Source: Sipunculus nudus
Taxonomy: Eukaryota > Annelida > Sipuncula > Golfingiida > Sipunculidae
Direction of reading: 5' to 3'
Length of the DNA stretch: 64,000 nt
NCBI GenBank assembly: GCA_026874595.1
Contig: CM049309.1
Location: forward strand, 21,610,033-21,674,032
Shown: positions 51,201-57,190 of the stretch, in pieces
Numbering within the stretch: the stretch's first letter is position 1
Layout: each line of letters opens with the position of its first letter
Position numbers and translations under genes: made by a program
Notes under the pieces: model-generated
Databases searched by the model: none
What the model was told of the DNA's origin: nothing
Seen by the model: only the letters and a program-made list of their open reading frames with translations

Positions 51201-52934
51201 ATCAGAAGATGTCCATGTCCGGTTCAGCGTTTAACAGTATTCCATGGTGTTACACTCAGAATAAAAATCCATACGTTAAACGGAAGTCAATGGCAGGTCC
51301 GTCGACGGATAACGCTAAAAAGTCCACAAATTTATGTTATGCACTTGGGAGGTGGCAACAGCCAGGATATCCTGAAGAAATAATAAACATTCTTCGGAGC
51401 GTCTCGAGTAATTACTCACTTATATAGGGCAATTCGAGTCACTTGACTAGTTATGGGCCATTGCGCGGACAAAGGGCCTGGCAAAACCCGGTTGCTTGGC
51501 ACAAACAACGAAAACAATAACGACCGGGTGTCACATCGGTAAAGATGTGAACGTCCAGGTTCTTTTAAGAATCAAACAAACTGGCTGAACACATACATAC
51601 ATACACTCCAAGGAAAAGGTATAAGACCTCTGTTAACAAAACAATCGTGTATATAAAAAAATGCTTATATTCTCTGGGGAGGCGCTCCCATTACACCAAC
51701 AATTAATATAATCACATAAATACACAGAGCCCAGTCATGACGGCAAACAGCAAAGTCCCTGATCACTCGTTTCCTAACCACTTGGTGATCGCGCACACAC
51801 GTAATACCGTGATGTTACAATGTCCTGTATTCACGGAGTTTCTATAATCCCCAGTATCTCTCTCTGTCATACACGTTTCACAGTCGCCGCTCCGCGCACA
51901 GACTATTTTTTCTGACCGTTGAATCACAGTCTCTCACAACTGATGTCTCCTGGAATCATCCAGACCTGGTACCAGAATAAGCTTCCACACAGCAATATCC
52001 TGTACTTGAATGGTAATGCGTATATAAAAATTCCTCGGTCTGTTACTGAAAGTGTACAAAACAAGTATCAATCCGCCAGATTACCAGCCAGTCAGCAAAA
52101 ATGCGTTACTTGCTCTGAAGTCCCTACAGAGAAATCACTTGTGGCCTTCCCCAGACATCGACTATCTACACATGTCGACACCACATTTCAGCTGTCTCTA
52201 CTGTGACACATGCAGACCGGCCCCAGGACTGCTGTAGGTATCGTCAGTCTTTAGCACACCGGTACGCTGTAATGGGCCCTTCTGTCGAAAAAGTCCCACT
52301 CCACTCCTTATAAATGCTTGCTGGACTCACAACTCCCGATTGTCCTGCGGCCAATCATTACTCCAAATTAACTGTCAATCACAGTGTGCGAGAAAATCAA
52401 ACTTACACAGGTGCTCTTCCTAAGAAATCTACAACAAACCCTAGTGATCGCCAAAACACAGGCGGTTGTAGGTATCGTCAGTCTTTAGCACACCGGTACG
52501 CTGTAATGGGCCCTTCTGTCGAAAAAGTCCCACTCCACTCCTTATAAATGCTTGCTGAACTCACAACTCCCGATTGTCCTGCGGCCAATCATTACTCCAA
52601 ATTAACTGTCAATCACAGTGTGCGAGAAAATCAAACTTACACAGGTGCTCTTCCTAAGAAATCTACAACAAACCCTAGTGATCGCCAAAACACAGGCGGC
52701 TCCGTCTAAATTAAACCGATGACACGTGTGCTCTCTAACAACTAAACTGACGTGTGCTCTCTAACAACTAAACTGCCTTGAAATTGACATCTAACGAGAC
52801 ACGTGTGTCCTTTAACCAACTATCTTACGCTATTATCTAAACATGATACTCCATATTAATGCACAATAAATTATCAAAACAATCATCTGGCTATTATCCC
52901 TATTAGAATATGTAGGAATAATGGCTTCAATCGC

Positions 52935-53004
<70 letters not shown>

Positions 53005-53292
53005 TTATATATTGACTAATCATTGGCTTCTATACCTTGATGAAGACAAAAGATCTATAAGTTAAACTATTTCTTAATAATTAACACAAGACTAGTATCT
53101 CATTATGTCAAGTAGAATAAATAAATGATGTTTTTTCGTCATTCACGAACACTAATTAGGTAAAGTAAATCCTTATAGCATCTTACTGACGTCTGAAATT
53201 CTTTTTCTTTAGTCATCCAGGATGAACATAAGACAGTCACGTGCGATCCCGGGACTCGCCGCCGAGCTGGTGCTGTCACCTGTAAGCCATGA
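29682..53292 (+). CDS. Secreted Sushi/CCP-domain protein, recognised exons
   Basis: Five recognised exons: 29682-29743, 40425-40582, 43212-43394, 44664-44840, 53213-53292. They have GT-AG borders and compatible phases, totalling 660 bases, 219 residues plus stop. Domains: signal peptide (about residues 1-19), three Sushi domains (about 21-190), each with four Cys and the late Trp, and a 26-residue tail with two Cys. Sushi proteins act outside the cell, often binding complement or other surface ligands; the ligand here is unknown. Exons 2 to 4 leave in phase 1, the usual exchangeable Sushi arrangement, while exon 1 leaves in phase 2 to fit exon 2. The introns of 10.7, 2.6, 1.3 and 8.4 kb are filled with transposons and satellites. 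Linking exon 1 across intron 1 and the tail across the last intron is inference, and further exons may be missed. Confidence 0.65.
29816..30010. other. GC-rich island with poly-G run in intron 1
   Basis: A sharply GC-rich stretch in AT-rich surroundings, with about 18 consecutive G at 29,845-29,862 followed by GGGTCCCATGGGG, GGCGGCGATGGGCG and GGCCGGCG. A TTTTTTTTGCGTTACAG acceptor-like sequence follows at about 30,060-30,075, but the sequence after it gives only a short stopped frame in the required phase. Confidence 0.5.
30740..31492 (+). mobile_element. 3' end of a LINE (ORF2 tail, 3' UTR and (AAT)n tail)
   Basis: Broken translation shows IRAARIMTG, RNEYFTTLLMHKLLHH, SLSFVKT, then in other frames a PFLNRE segment, SFIYTGPLLWNTLPYELRS-like codons and TFKHRAKSFFLS. 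These are the conserved C-terminal phrases of CR1/L2/Jockey-type ORF2 proteins. A 3' UTR with AGGGCCTAGTGG, then about 15 ATA/AAT triplets (31,448-31,492), fits a short-repeat LINE tail. It is 5'-truncated: no reverse transcriptase precedes it. Confidence 0.6.
31448..31492 (+). repeat. (AAT)n LINE tail
   Basis: About 15 uninterrupted AAT triplets terminating the LINE fragment. Confidence 0.85.
31493..33184. other. Intron 1 of Sushi gene, unassigned
   Basis: Mostly AT-rich. At about 32,125-32,265 a Cys/Trp-rich frame includes GCDLDCWGNHC and WRTTCTW but lacks matching splice phases. At about 32,865-32,935 there is a GC-rich island with about 18 consecutive G. Nothing else is recognised. Confidence 0.35.
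33185..33201. repeat. LINE target-site duplication, left
   Basis: GTGTTGTGCTTTTTTTT. The T run merges with the A tail of the antisense element, so the exact border is uncertain by one or two bases. Confidence 0.8.
33409..37092 (-). pseudogene. L1-like LINE ORF2: endonuclease, reverse transcriptase, zinc knuckle (frameshifted)
   Basis: Starts at ATG 37,090-37,092 with MNVRGLRN and LFQETY, the opening motifs of an apurinic-type endonuclease. YVIIGGDWN (about 36,680) and YSRIDYFL (about 36,495) continue it. The reverse transcriptase follows: NNKSPGNDGITAEF, NWRPISLLN, KRGVRQGDTLSPLLF and intact SYADDT (catalytic residues 34,999-35,010). The C-terminus has CRYCNNEVEDVSHLFFKC, a CCHC knuckle, and ends at TAA 33,409-33,411. 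The frame changes at several places, approximately 36,945 (a poly-G run on the coding strand), 36,600, 36,400, 36,120, 35,990, 34,625 and 34,270. The longest intact piece is 34,613-36,013. Dead as it stands, though the RT core has no stop. Confidence 0.82.
37095..37478 (-). other. 127-codon frame between LINE ORF1 and ORF2
   Basis: An open minus-strand frame whose stop (37,095-37,097) lies two bases before the ORF2 start codon. It is hydrophobic and Cys-containing (LCAETFMFCCLCVE) with no recognised domain. The tight junction recalls the overlapping or reinitiating arrangement of LINE ORFs, but AT-rich sequence yields such frames by chance. Function unknown. Confidence 0.3.
37479..38667. other. 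LINE inter-ORF spacer
   Basis: AT-rich, with an AT microsatellite near 37,573-37,594 and a G run near 37,992. It lies inside the LINE between its two ORFs, far longer than the spacer of mammalian L1. No coding sequence recognised. Confidence 0.5.
38668..39513 (-). pseudogene. L1-like LINE ORF1 (two nonsense codons)
   Basis: One uninterrupted reading frame of 282 codons from ATG at 39,511-39,513 except for TAA at 39,406-39,408 and 39,076-39,078. N-terminus MPKSSRRTGKAG is basic. The middle is a heptad-rich coiled coil (KIKLEQKVHILEEKVEKCQN). The C-terminal part has IEVVHRTGPR, RHLIVRFFSREER and KLIIEGKQV, like the RRM and C-terminal domains of L1 ORF1p. The product is the RNA-binding chaperone of the element. 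There is no frameshift, only two point mutations, which argues for recent inactivation. Confidence 0.75.
39605..39621. repeat. LINE target-site duplication, right
   Basis: GTGTTGTGCTTTTTTTT, matching 33,185-33,201. Confidence 0.8.
39622..40424. other. Intron 1 of Sushi gene, right part
   Basis: GT microsatellite at about 39,669-39,699, then AT-rich sequence up to the exon 2 acceptor. No element recognised. Confidence 0.45.
40425..40582 (+). CDS. Sushi gene exon 2: first Sushi domain
   Basis: Acceptor TTTTTCTTCAG, donor GTAAGT. Translation has the four-cysteine frame ICPPV, AKIFCKPGFWL, VILC and RRWGRIC, with aromatic and Gly residues where Sushi domains need them. It enters in phase 2, compatible with exon 1, and leaves in phase 1. 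Confidence 0.85.
40592..40635. repeat. (AT)n microsatellite
   Basis: About 21 AT dinucleotides starting 10 bases after the exon 2 donor. Confidence 0.9.
40636..42091. other. Intron 2 of Sushi gene, unassigned
   Basis: Includes an imperfect ~160-bp duplication around TTTGATCTTCAAGGTCAAATC (41,390) and TTTGATCCTCAAGGTTAAATC (41,545). A good acceptor TTCATGTGTTTTCAG at about 41,060 is followed in phase 1 by 17 codons and a stop, a possible but unsupported alternative terminal exon. Confidence 0.4.
42092..42763 (+). repeat. Minisatellite, 21 copies of a 32-bp unit
   Basis: 672 bases, exactly 21 units. The unit starts CAGTAATTATACATGTACAA and ends with ACATCGTCA. It is invariant except at two adjacent positions: GA in unit 1, TT in units 2, 3, 12, 16 and 17, TA in the rest. 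Each unit contains the palindrome TACATGTA. It lies in intron 2 of the Sushi gene. The homogeneity indicates recent expansion or active conversion. Confidence 0.95.
42764..43211. other. Intron 2 of Sushi gene, last part
   Basis: No element recognised; a run of 9 G occurs near 42,981. Confidence 0.45.
43212..43394 (+). CDS. Sushi gene exon 3: second Sushi domain
   Basis: Acceptor GTGTATTTCAG, donor GTGAGC. Shows KCARLAAPSNG, ETFSCNSGFALRG, KRTC, GVWLGTQPTC: a textbook Sushi domain flanked by phase-1 introns. A decayed relative lies at 22,538-22,652. Confidence 0.9.
43395..43997. other. Intron 3 of Sushi gene, first part
   Basis: TTTGTGTTTGTG microsatellite-like run near 43,447 and a T-rich tract at 43,890-43,922. 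No element recognised. Confidence 0.45.
43998..44395 (+). repeat. Degenerate ~70-bp tandem repeat in intron 3
   Basis: Five to six imperfect units with GTTACTTTAAACATTTGT(A/C)GGAG, TCTTCTTCATATCTATAT and TTTACCGTAAATTATCA. One unit is shortened near 44,215-44,245. Non-coding. Confidence 0.8.
44664..44840 (+). CDS. Sushi gene exon 4: third Sushi domain
   Basis: Acceptor CATTCTTTTCCAG, donor GTGAGT. Shows VPCPKTEIPANGHM, VTFRCKEGYVLEGS, EITCLETGKWD and PPPKCQ. All four Cys and the Trp are present; both flanking introns are phase 1. Confidence 0.92.
44907..45231. repeat. Three (AT)n microsatellites
   Basis: AT runs at about 44,907-44,947, 45,009-45,052 and 45,191-45,231. Between the first two, a segment with GAAAGGTTGGAAAG is the reverse complement of CTTTCCAATCTTTC just after the second, so the runs sit around a large imperfect inverted repeat. 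The third abuts the LTR at 45,233. Confidence 0.8.
45233..45818 (-). repeat. Gypsy 3' LTR (left on + strand)
   Basis: Matches 50,975-51,535 over long blocks such as AATACTTAACTGAAGCGG, CGCTAAAAAGTCCACAA, CCAGGATATCCTGA and GACAAAGGGCCTGGC. Its first ~45 bases (TGTTACGGTCC...) are absent from the other LTR. Confidence 0.8.
45819..46945 (-). pseudogene. Gypsy pol relic: RT fragment and RNase H
   Basis: On the minus strand: YDVEEGDASHVKQAPYRPSP (about 46,830-46,890), the motif opening a Gypsy reverse transcriptase, then EIQYMMENDH joined directly to CYIDDVIVY (catalytic YIDD 46,713-46,724). About 130 residues of RT core are therefore deleted. HLGSTLHPVSAYTDHNP and MMRWSLALSEYNI (46,120 to 45,990) mark the RNase H end. 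Several stops and frame changes. Integrase is absent. Confidence 0.72.
46946..46948. repeat. Harbinger target-site duplication, left
   Basis: TAA, repeated at 48,606-48,608. Reading it as TTA shifts the border by one base. Confidence 0.55.
46976..47463 (+). repeat. Harbinger internal duplication, copy A
   Basis: Aligns with 47,464-47,940, sharing GCGATAAAAATCGCTTC, ATAATATCACT, GCGTTTCCATA, GCATT-GCGTGGGAA and AATACTCACT. Encodes DVDRLVELINERHKTFYTMP, part of a MADF-like domain, then stops. Confidence 0.75.
47464..47940 (+). repeat. Harbinger internal duplication, copy B
   Basis: Second copy. From 47,660 it is open for 70 codons and includes HWDVEKLVEFINERRFIVYT, then FNDWQRAVMEMLDVYRG. This resembles the first two helices of a MADF domain (acidic W-x-x-x-L-V-x-x-I-x-x-R...Y and a Trp in the second half). 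Truncated compared with a full MADF protein. Confidence 0.65.
48606..48608. repeat. Harbinger target-site duplication, right
   Basis: TAA, the partner of 46,946-46,948. Confidence 0.55.
48806..49330 (-). pseudogene. Gypsy protease-to-RT linker relic
   Basis: The minus strand reads FLPTRVPPAQINDGPI, a TGA, then RVKIDPRMTKLP and FPGVFPGCAVTRTMSRK. A FPxCAVTR-type phrase commonly sits between protease and reverse transcriptase in Gypsy polyproteins. It is separated from its RT by the Harbinger insertion. Confidence 0.55.
49533..50062. repeat. Tandem duplication, 271-bp period
   Basis: Two copies start CGTAAGCTTAGTGTACTTTC at 49,533 and 49,804, with over 95% matching bases by eye through CATCATTCGTAGCCTAAT. 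They lie inside the Gypsy interior, toward its 5' part. No coding frame is kept. Confidence 0.88.
50063..50974. other. Gypsy interior, unassigned
   Basis: Where gag would be expected on the minus strand, I see no open frame or zinc knuckle. Probably decayed or replaced sequence. Confidence 0.4.
50975..51535 (-). repeat. Gypsy 5' LTR (right on + strand)
   Basis: Same blocks as the left LTR, ending in CGACCGGGTGTCACA, i.e. TGTGACACCCGGTCG on the element strand. About 45 bases are missing from its other end. Confidence 0.8.
51536..52232. other. Last intron of Sushi gene, LTR-like remnant possible
   Basis: Moderately GC-richer than its surroundings, with no recognised gene. Together with the following duplication it may be a further LTR remnant: a TATAAGG box appears on the minus strand at about 52,308-52,314 and again at 52,542-52,548. 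Confidence 0.3.
52233..52700. repeat. Tandem duplication, 234-bp period
   Basis: Two nearly identical copies starting TGTAGGTATCGTCAGTCTTT at 52,233 and 52,467. One visible difference is GCTGGACTCAC versus GCTGAACTCAC. Very recent duplication; non-coding. Confidence 0.92.
52731..52785. repeat. Short tandem repeat, ~26 bp x 2
   Basis: ACGTGTGCTCTCTAACAACT followed by AAACTG occurs twice in succession. Confidence 0.8.
52786..53212. repeat. AT-rich intron end with (AT)n microsatellite
   Basis: An AT run of about 28 dinucleotides spans about 52,938-52,993. The rest is unique AT-rich intron up to the terminal-exon acceptor. Confidence 0.75.
53213..53292 (+). CDS. Sushi gene terminal exon
   Basis: Acceptor TTCTTTTTCTTTAG followed, in the phase left by exon 4, by 26 codons and TGA: VIQDEHKTVTCDPGTRRRAG and AVTCKP. 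The VTC-x-x-G-T and VTC phrases resemble the second and third Cys of a Sushi domain, so this may be half of a split or truncated domain whose other half lies in an unrecognised exon. Confidence 0.5.
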
Positions 53293-54131
53293 CGAACACC
53301 ATTTTACCAGCTCGTCGAAGTCTTGTCAGCCAGCATCCTTTCCATCATCCAGCGGGTGATGGTGTGATGTCATGTTAATTTAATGATGGCTGAAGCCACG
53401 GACTCCAAATAGCACATATGCACATAGATGACTTTAACATCTTCATACAATTAACTCTATCATGTGTTTGTGACATTTATTTTTTCACCTATTATTAATC
53501 CAGAAACAGACACATTTATTAGTGGATTCGTGATGCCTTCCGTGTAGGTACATGAAGTTAAAACAATACCACTGATGCTTGATAAAAGAAAATTTGATAA
53601 AACTTGGGTATGTTTTATTTCCTGTGTGTTAACATGTATTGCATTGAGTTGGGTCCTTGCGTGTACAGTTAACACCGCAACATCAAGTACCATGACTTTG
53701 TGATCCATATTTACACTGCCAGATTACAGGTCAGGATCGATGTATTGGTGCATATTAACATGAATGTAATGTGGAAGTTAGGCCAGCTCTAGAACAAAGA
53801 CGGCCTCTAATACCAGAGAATGGCAATGGCCGTCGACCAGGATAAAGAAGTTACCCTCACAAATAGAATTAATAAAGTTTACAACATATTTTAGTGAACC
53901 AAATTTCTTCCCAATGTAATGAATACGTTCTTCTGCTGTTAGTCTAAACTTCCAAATGTTTTCCTGACAATCCGTTCATAATTACTTGAGTACAGTTGCC
54001 TTCATCACTTGATGGACGTATAATAGATATGACATGGGTTTAATTATATAGGTATACCTATAAACCTATTATACCTATATGAATTTTGCCATATTTCCAA
54101 TGTGTTGATCAACATATATTCAAGTTATACG
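53293..54131. other. 3' flank of the Sushi gene
   Basis: Presumed 3' UTR and intergenic sequence, with AATAAA at 53,871. A minus-strand frame of 82 codons (53,460-53,708) shows no motif and is not called. Confidence 0.4.
53871..53876 (+). promoter_or_regulatory. Candidate poly-A signal of the Sushi gene
   Basis: First AATAAA found after the terminal exon, about 580 bases past its stop codon. Position is reasonable but unproven. Confidence 0.3.
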
Positions 54132-54752
54132 TCATTTTTTCTTAAGCATCATATTCTGAATAAAAAGTGCTTTTGTTGACCTAGAGCTTGTTAAAACTAC
54201 ACCGTTTTTGCTAATTTTTTTTCCAACCACAAGGGTTTTTAACACCTGCTTAATGACAAAGTCATTTAACAAGCCACGTGACAGCGGCTTTAAAACCTGG
54301 TGGATATATGATAAATAAAGGATCGCATTATTCACGGCTTGGCGTGTGATATATCGACCAAATAATATATAAGATTCAAATAAAAATGGTAAATGTAAAT
54401 TCTGTGCAAGTGTGTACATTCCTTTATCCGTAACCTTACATACCGACAAGTCAATTTGTGTGAGAAGGCAATTTATGTTATTAAAGAGTAAGCTTTTACT
54501 TTGCCCCCGAGCCACGATTTAAGAAATCAAGTAGAGCGGAGTTTCGCGTGACATACTAGTATCCTCTCTCGCATTGGTCTGAAAAGCACTGAAGCCGCGA
54601 CCGTTGGTGAAATCCAGTAACTCCTGCTGAAGCAGGCAGTGGTTATAATGAGCAGTCACAGAACGAATGTGGCGGTGACCACGGTTTAGGCGTGTACTAA
54701 CAACTGCGCTAGTGATGTGGTCCGAGTCCAGGTCACTCGTCTCCAAGTCCAA
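54132..54752 (-). pseudogene. Unknown minus-strand frame with one internal stop
   Basis: About 207 codons in one frame interrupted by a single TAA at 54,519-54,521. It contains LLTQIDLSVCKVTDKGMYTL, which resembles a Cys-type leucine-rich repeat (L-x-x-I-D-L-x-x-C-x-V-T-D-x-G). The rest (HYNHCLLQQELLDF; ALFIQNMMLKKK end) is unrecognised. Because the frame stays open on both sides of the stop, it looks like a recently disabled coding sequence, perhaps a processed copy of a gene with leucine-rich repeats. That assignment is a guess from one motif. Confidence 0.35.
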
Positions 54753-54914
54753 AACTTAATGCCAAATGAAATCACACACACACACACACACATACGGGTA
54801 AGTGTATAGTTGTGATGAGTTTTTCTTTTGATGATCCTGATCCGTATAAAGTGGACTTGTGTGACCACCTTGAGCTTATCACAAGGAAATAGTGTATGTG
54901 TGTGTGTGTGTCCT

Positions 54915-55035
54915 GTGAGGAGTATGTGAATACCCTATGAGTAGAGTGCAAATTCCGTATGAGCAGTATGTGAATGCCCTCTGAGCAGTGTGTGAATGCC
55001 TTTTGAGCAGTGTGCAAATGTCCTATGAGCAGTAA
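54915..55035 (+). repeat. ~26-bp tandem repeat, about five units
   Basis: Units of the form GAGCAGTGTGTGAATGCCCTCT, with variants. A GT run (54,895-54,911) and a CA run (54,774-54,792) lie just upstream. Confidence 0.8.
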
Positions 55036-55417
55036 GTGATTGCTTTAGGTTTAGGTAGGTGGCGCTGCTTGGGTGAACACTGTGTTCACATCGCCCTGGT
55101 TTAAGACGGACTAAATCATTCGAAAGATGCACAGGAGTTGCCCAATACTTGGATATTAAAACTGAGATATGCACTGCAGAACAATGTGTAAGCCGTTTTA
55201 CGGACGATCGATTCTGTGAGTAAATATTTGTTACTGATTCAAACTCCGTCACGGGAGAAAATTTTTCTCAGCTCCCGCCATGTTTACTGGACCATGACCT
55301 GTGTTGATCAGGGGTACCTGTGACACAAACCAAACGGGGATATTGACTTCAAATATGTGATTTTGCCTGAAATCTTAACATATCTCGTCAAACATATGTG
55401 GTGTCAAATTTTGTTAT
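55036..55417. other. Upstream of ORF1-like frame
   Basis: No gene recognised. A GCTCCCGCCATGTTTACTGG stretch near 55,272 resembles the GC-richer 5' ends of LINEs but is not diagnostic. Confidence 0.3.
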
Positions 55418-56948
55418 AATGGCTCACGGAATTACTTCTACAGCAGATTTAATCCATGACTCGCTCTCATTACTGAATGAGAACTTGCCCGGCTTTAACC
55501 AGCGCCCTTATGACGAGGCTAATATATGGGTTGAAAACATGGTTTACCCCCTGAGTGACTGTCCAAAGGACTCCTTTGTCGCTAAATTGCTACAAATTTC
55601 ATAGGATGAAGGGGTTGAGATGGACTTGATCCGAGTTGATCTGTATGAAACTGTCAAACTTAAGCCAACATTCCCAGGTGGAACCTTAATAAAACGACAG
55701 CGTAACGTAAACAAGAATGGGGATGATTACAATACAAAGCTCGCCAAAGACTGTTATATTTTACTTGACTTTATACTTTTATAATGCTGAGGATATTACA
55801 GAGGTGCTAAGTGGTTATAAAAAGGCCCGTTGTAATATAGTACTAGTGTTGTCTCATCAAATGCCACAGACAAGATATCGCTTGCTCGTTCTAGGCCCGT
55901 CATGTGTAATATTACAGGTGAAATTTGTTAGTCGCTAGACAACGCTTCTTCAAAAATACAAGCGGGCATGGACACATGTGATACAAGAAATAAATATCTC
56001 CTCGAAGAAATAAAACTGCTGCGTGCTGAATTGAGCGAAAATTGTGAGCAGTTGCGCATACTGCACGATCGCACTACTAAACGAGATAAGTCACTGGGTG
56101 ACCTTAGACAGGAACTGACAAGGTTAAAGACAAGCATGCAGAAACAAATTGATGAAAAAGAAGATGCCATACACTATCTAACGCAAGATTCGAAGAAGGC
56201 ATGGAAACTTGTCCGGGCAAGCAATGCTTAGCTGCGCCGAATTTCTGCCGATGTCAAAACTATGTCAAAGTCTATAACAAACTTGACACAAGAAGTTCTA
56301 TCATGGGAGAAAGAGCTGGCTGCCTACCTCCCGCAGCCTGTAAGGTACAGTGATGTTTGTCGCGCAACTTCCCCGTCCAATGACACCTGCCAAGTGTCCA
56401 GTGGTGGTAGAACGGAGGTGTCGTTTATGGAGGCCAATAATGGTCGAAACATAGGTAACTGCAACAGTAGGCGAGCGCTTTCAGATTCAGGACAGGAACA
56501 ACGTTCAGATGCTGAGAACCAGCAGAGACGCCGGCGACATATCATCTCAGGCTCAACTAAACGAGCGACTACTGATTCTCCTGACCAACCCTTTGAAAAA
56601 GACAAGCGCATCATTAATGCAAGCTCTGATGGTCAATTGAGTGCTGAACCAATTAATGTATACATTTCAAAACGACATCAAAGTGATTGGAATACTCAAC
56701 ACATAGAGGTTTATGTAGGTAATATAGAGAAAAATGTGACAAAAAGTGATGTTATTAATTATCTGAAGGTCCGTGGTATAATAAATTTTGATTTCAGGTT
56801 ATTAAGAAGCAGAAACGCATACTTCAATGGTGGTTACCTTAGGGTAACAAGAAGCCAGTTTTTCAATGTGGGTATGGGAAGCTTTTGGCCTGAGGGTATA
56901 TATATAAGGGCGTCAAGGCTCAGGACAGCTCCTCGTGACACGGAGTGA
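55418..56948 (+). pseudogene. Retroelement ORF1-like protein (coiled coil plus RRM-like end), broken
   Basis: The best part runs from ATG 55,968 to TGA 56,946-56,948, 327 codons with a single in-frame TAG (56,229-56,231). It begins with a long coiled coil (KYLLEEIKLLRAELSENCEQ; DLRQELTRLKTSMQKQ), has a Ser/Arg-rich middle with a basic RRRRH patch, and ends with HIEVYVGNIEKNVTKSDVIN, a segment shaped like an RRM, and FWPEGIYIRASRL. A coiled coil followed by RRM-like and WPxGI segments is typical of invertebrate retroelement ORF1 proteins. Upstream frames from ATG 55,418 (MAHGITSTADLIHDSL) may be its N-terminus, separated by frameshifts. No matching reverse transcriptase follows; a different element (Gypsy) begins shortly after. 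Confidence 0.5.
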
Positions 56949-57172
56949 TAACACGCCTTAAGTATTGTAGTAGGAACGGATTAAATGACTTGCCCAAGGA
57001 TCCGGGACCCGTCATAGGACCCCCCAGTTTTACACCAGAAGATCACCGAAGAGTGTCGTGTGCATCAGGGCCGAGCTGAAGAGAGCCATCGAGGAGTGCA
57101 TGTCCGATTGGAGCTGCCTGTTGGCGTGTTTGAGGTCGTACTACGAGGTGAGACTACCTACATCTACTATAA
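56949..57172. other. Possible end of the Gypsy 5' LTR
   Basis: About 220 bases between the ORF1-like frame and the putative primer-binding site. If the site is real, this contains the 3' end of the 5' LTR, but its partner LTR is outside the window and the border cannot be defined. No TG start or poly-A signal is convincing. Confidence 0.3.
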
Positions 57173-57190
57173 TGGCGACGAAGGATGATT
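57173..57190 (+). promoter_or_regulatory. Putative Gypsy primer-binding site
   Basis: TGGCGACGAAGGATGATT begins with TGG, the complement of the tRNA CCA end, and resembles the TGGCGAC-type sequences that follow many Gypsy 5' LTRs. Which tRNA would pair is not known to me. Confidence 0.4.

Larger units (their letters stand above)
45233..51535 (-). mobile_element. Gypsy LTR retrotransposon, antisense, internally deleted, with nested Harbinger
   Basis: Two related direct repeats of about 560-590 bp (45,233-45,818 and 50,975-51,535) frame a ~5.1-kb interior. On the minus strand the right LTR starts TGTGACACC and the left one ends GACCGTAACA, giving TG...CA ends. The interior holds protease-linker sequence (49,330-48,806), an inserted DNA transposon (48,605-46,949), and reverse transcriptase and RNase H remnants (46,945-45,960). 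No integrase is seen. The LTRs have diverged clearly, so the insertion is old. No matching target duplication was found. Confidence 0.75.

Noticed and set aside
53460-53708. 82-codon minus-strand frame
   Set aside because: No motif, and it overlaps the probable 3' flank of the Sushi gene.
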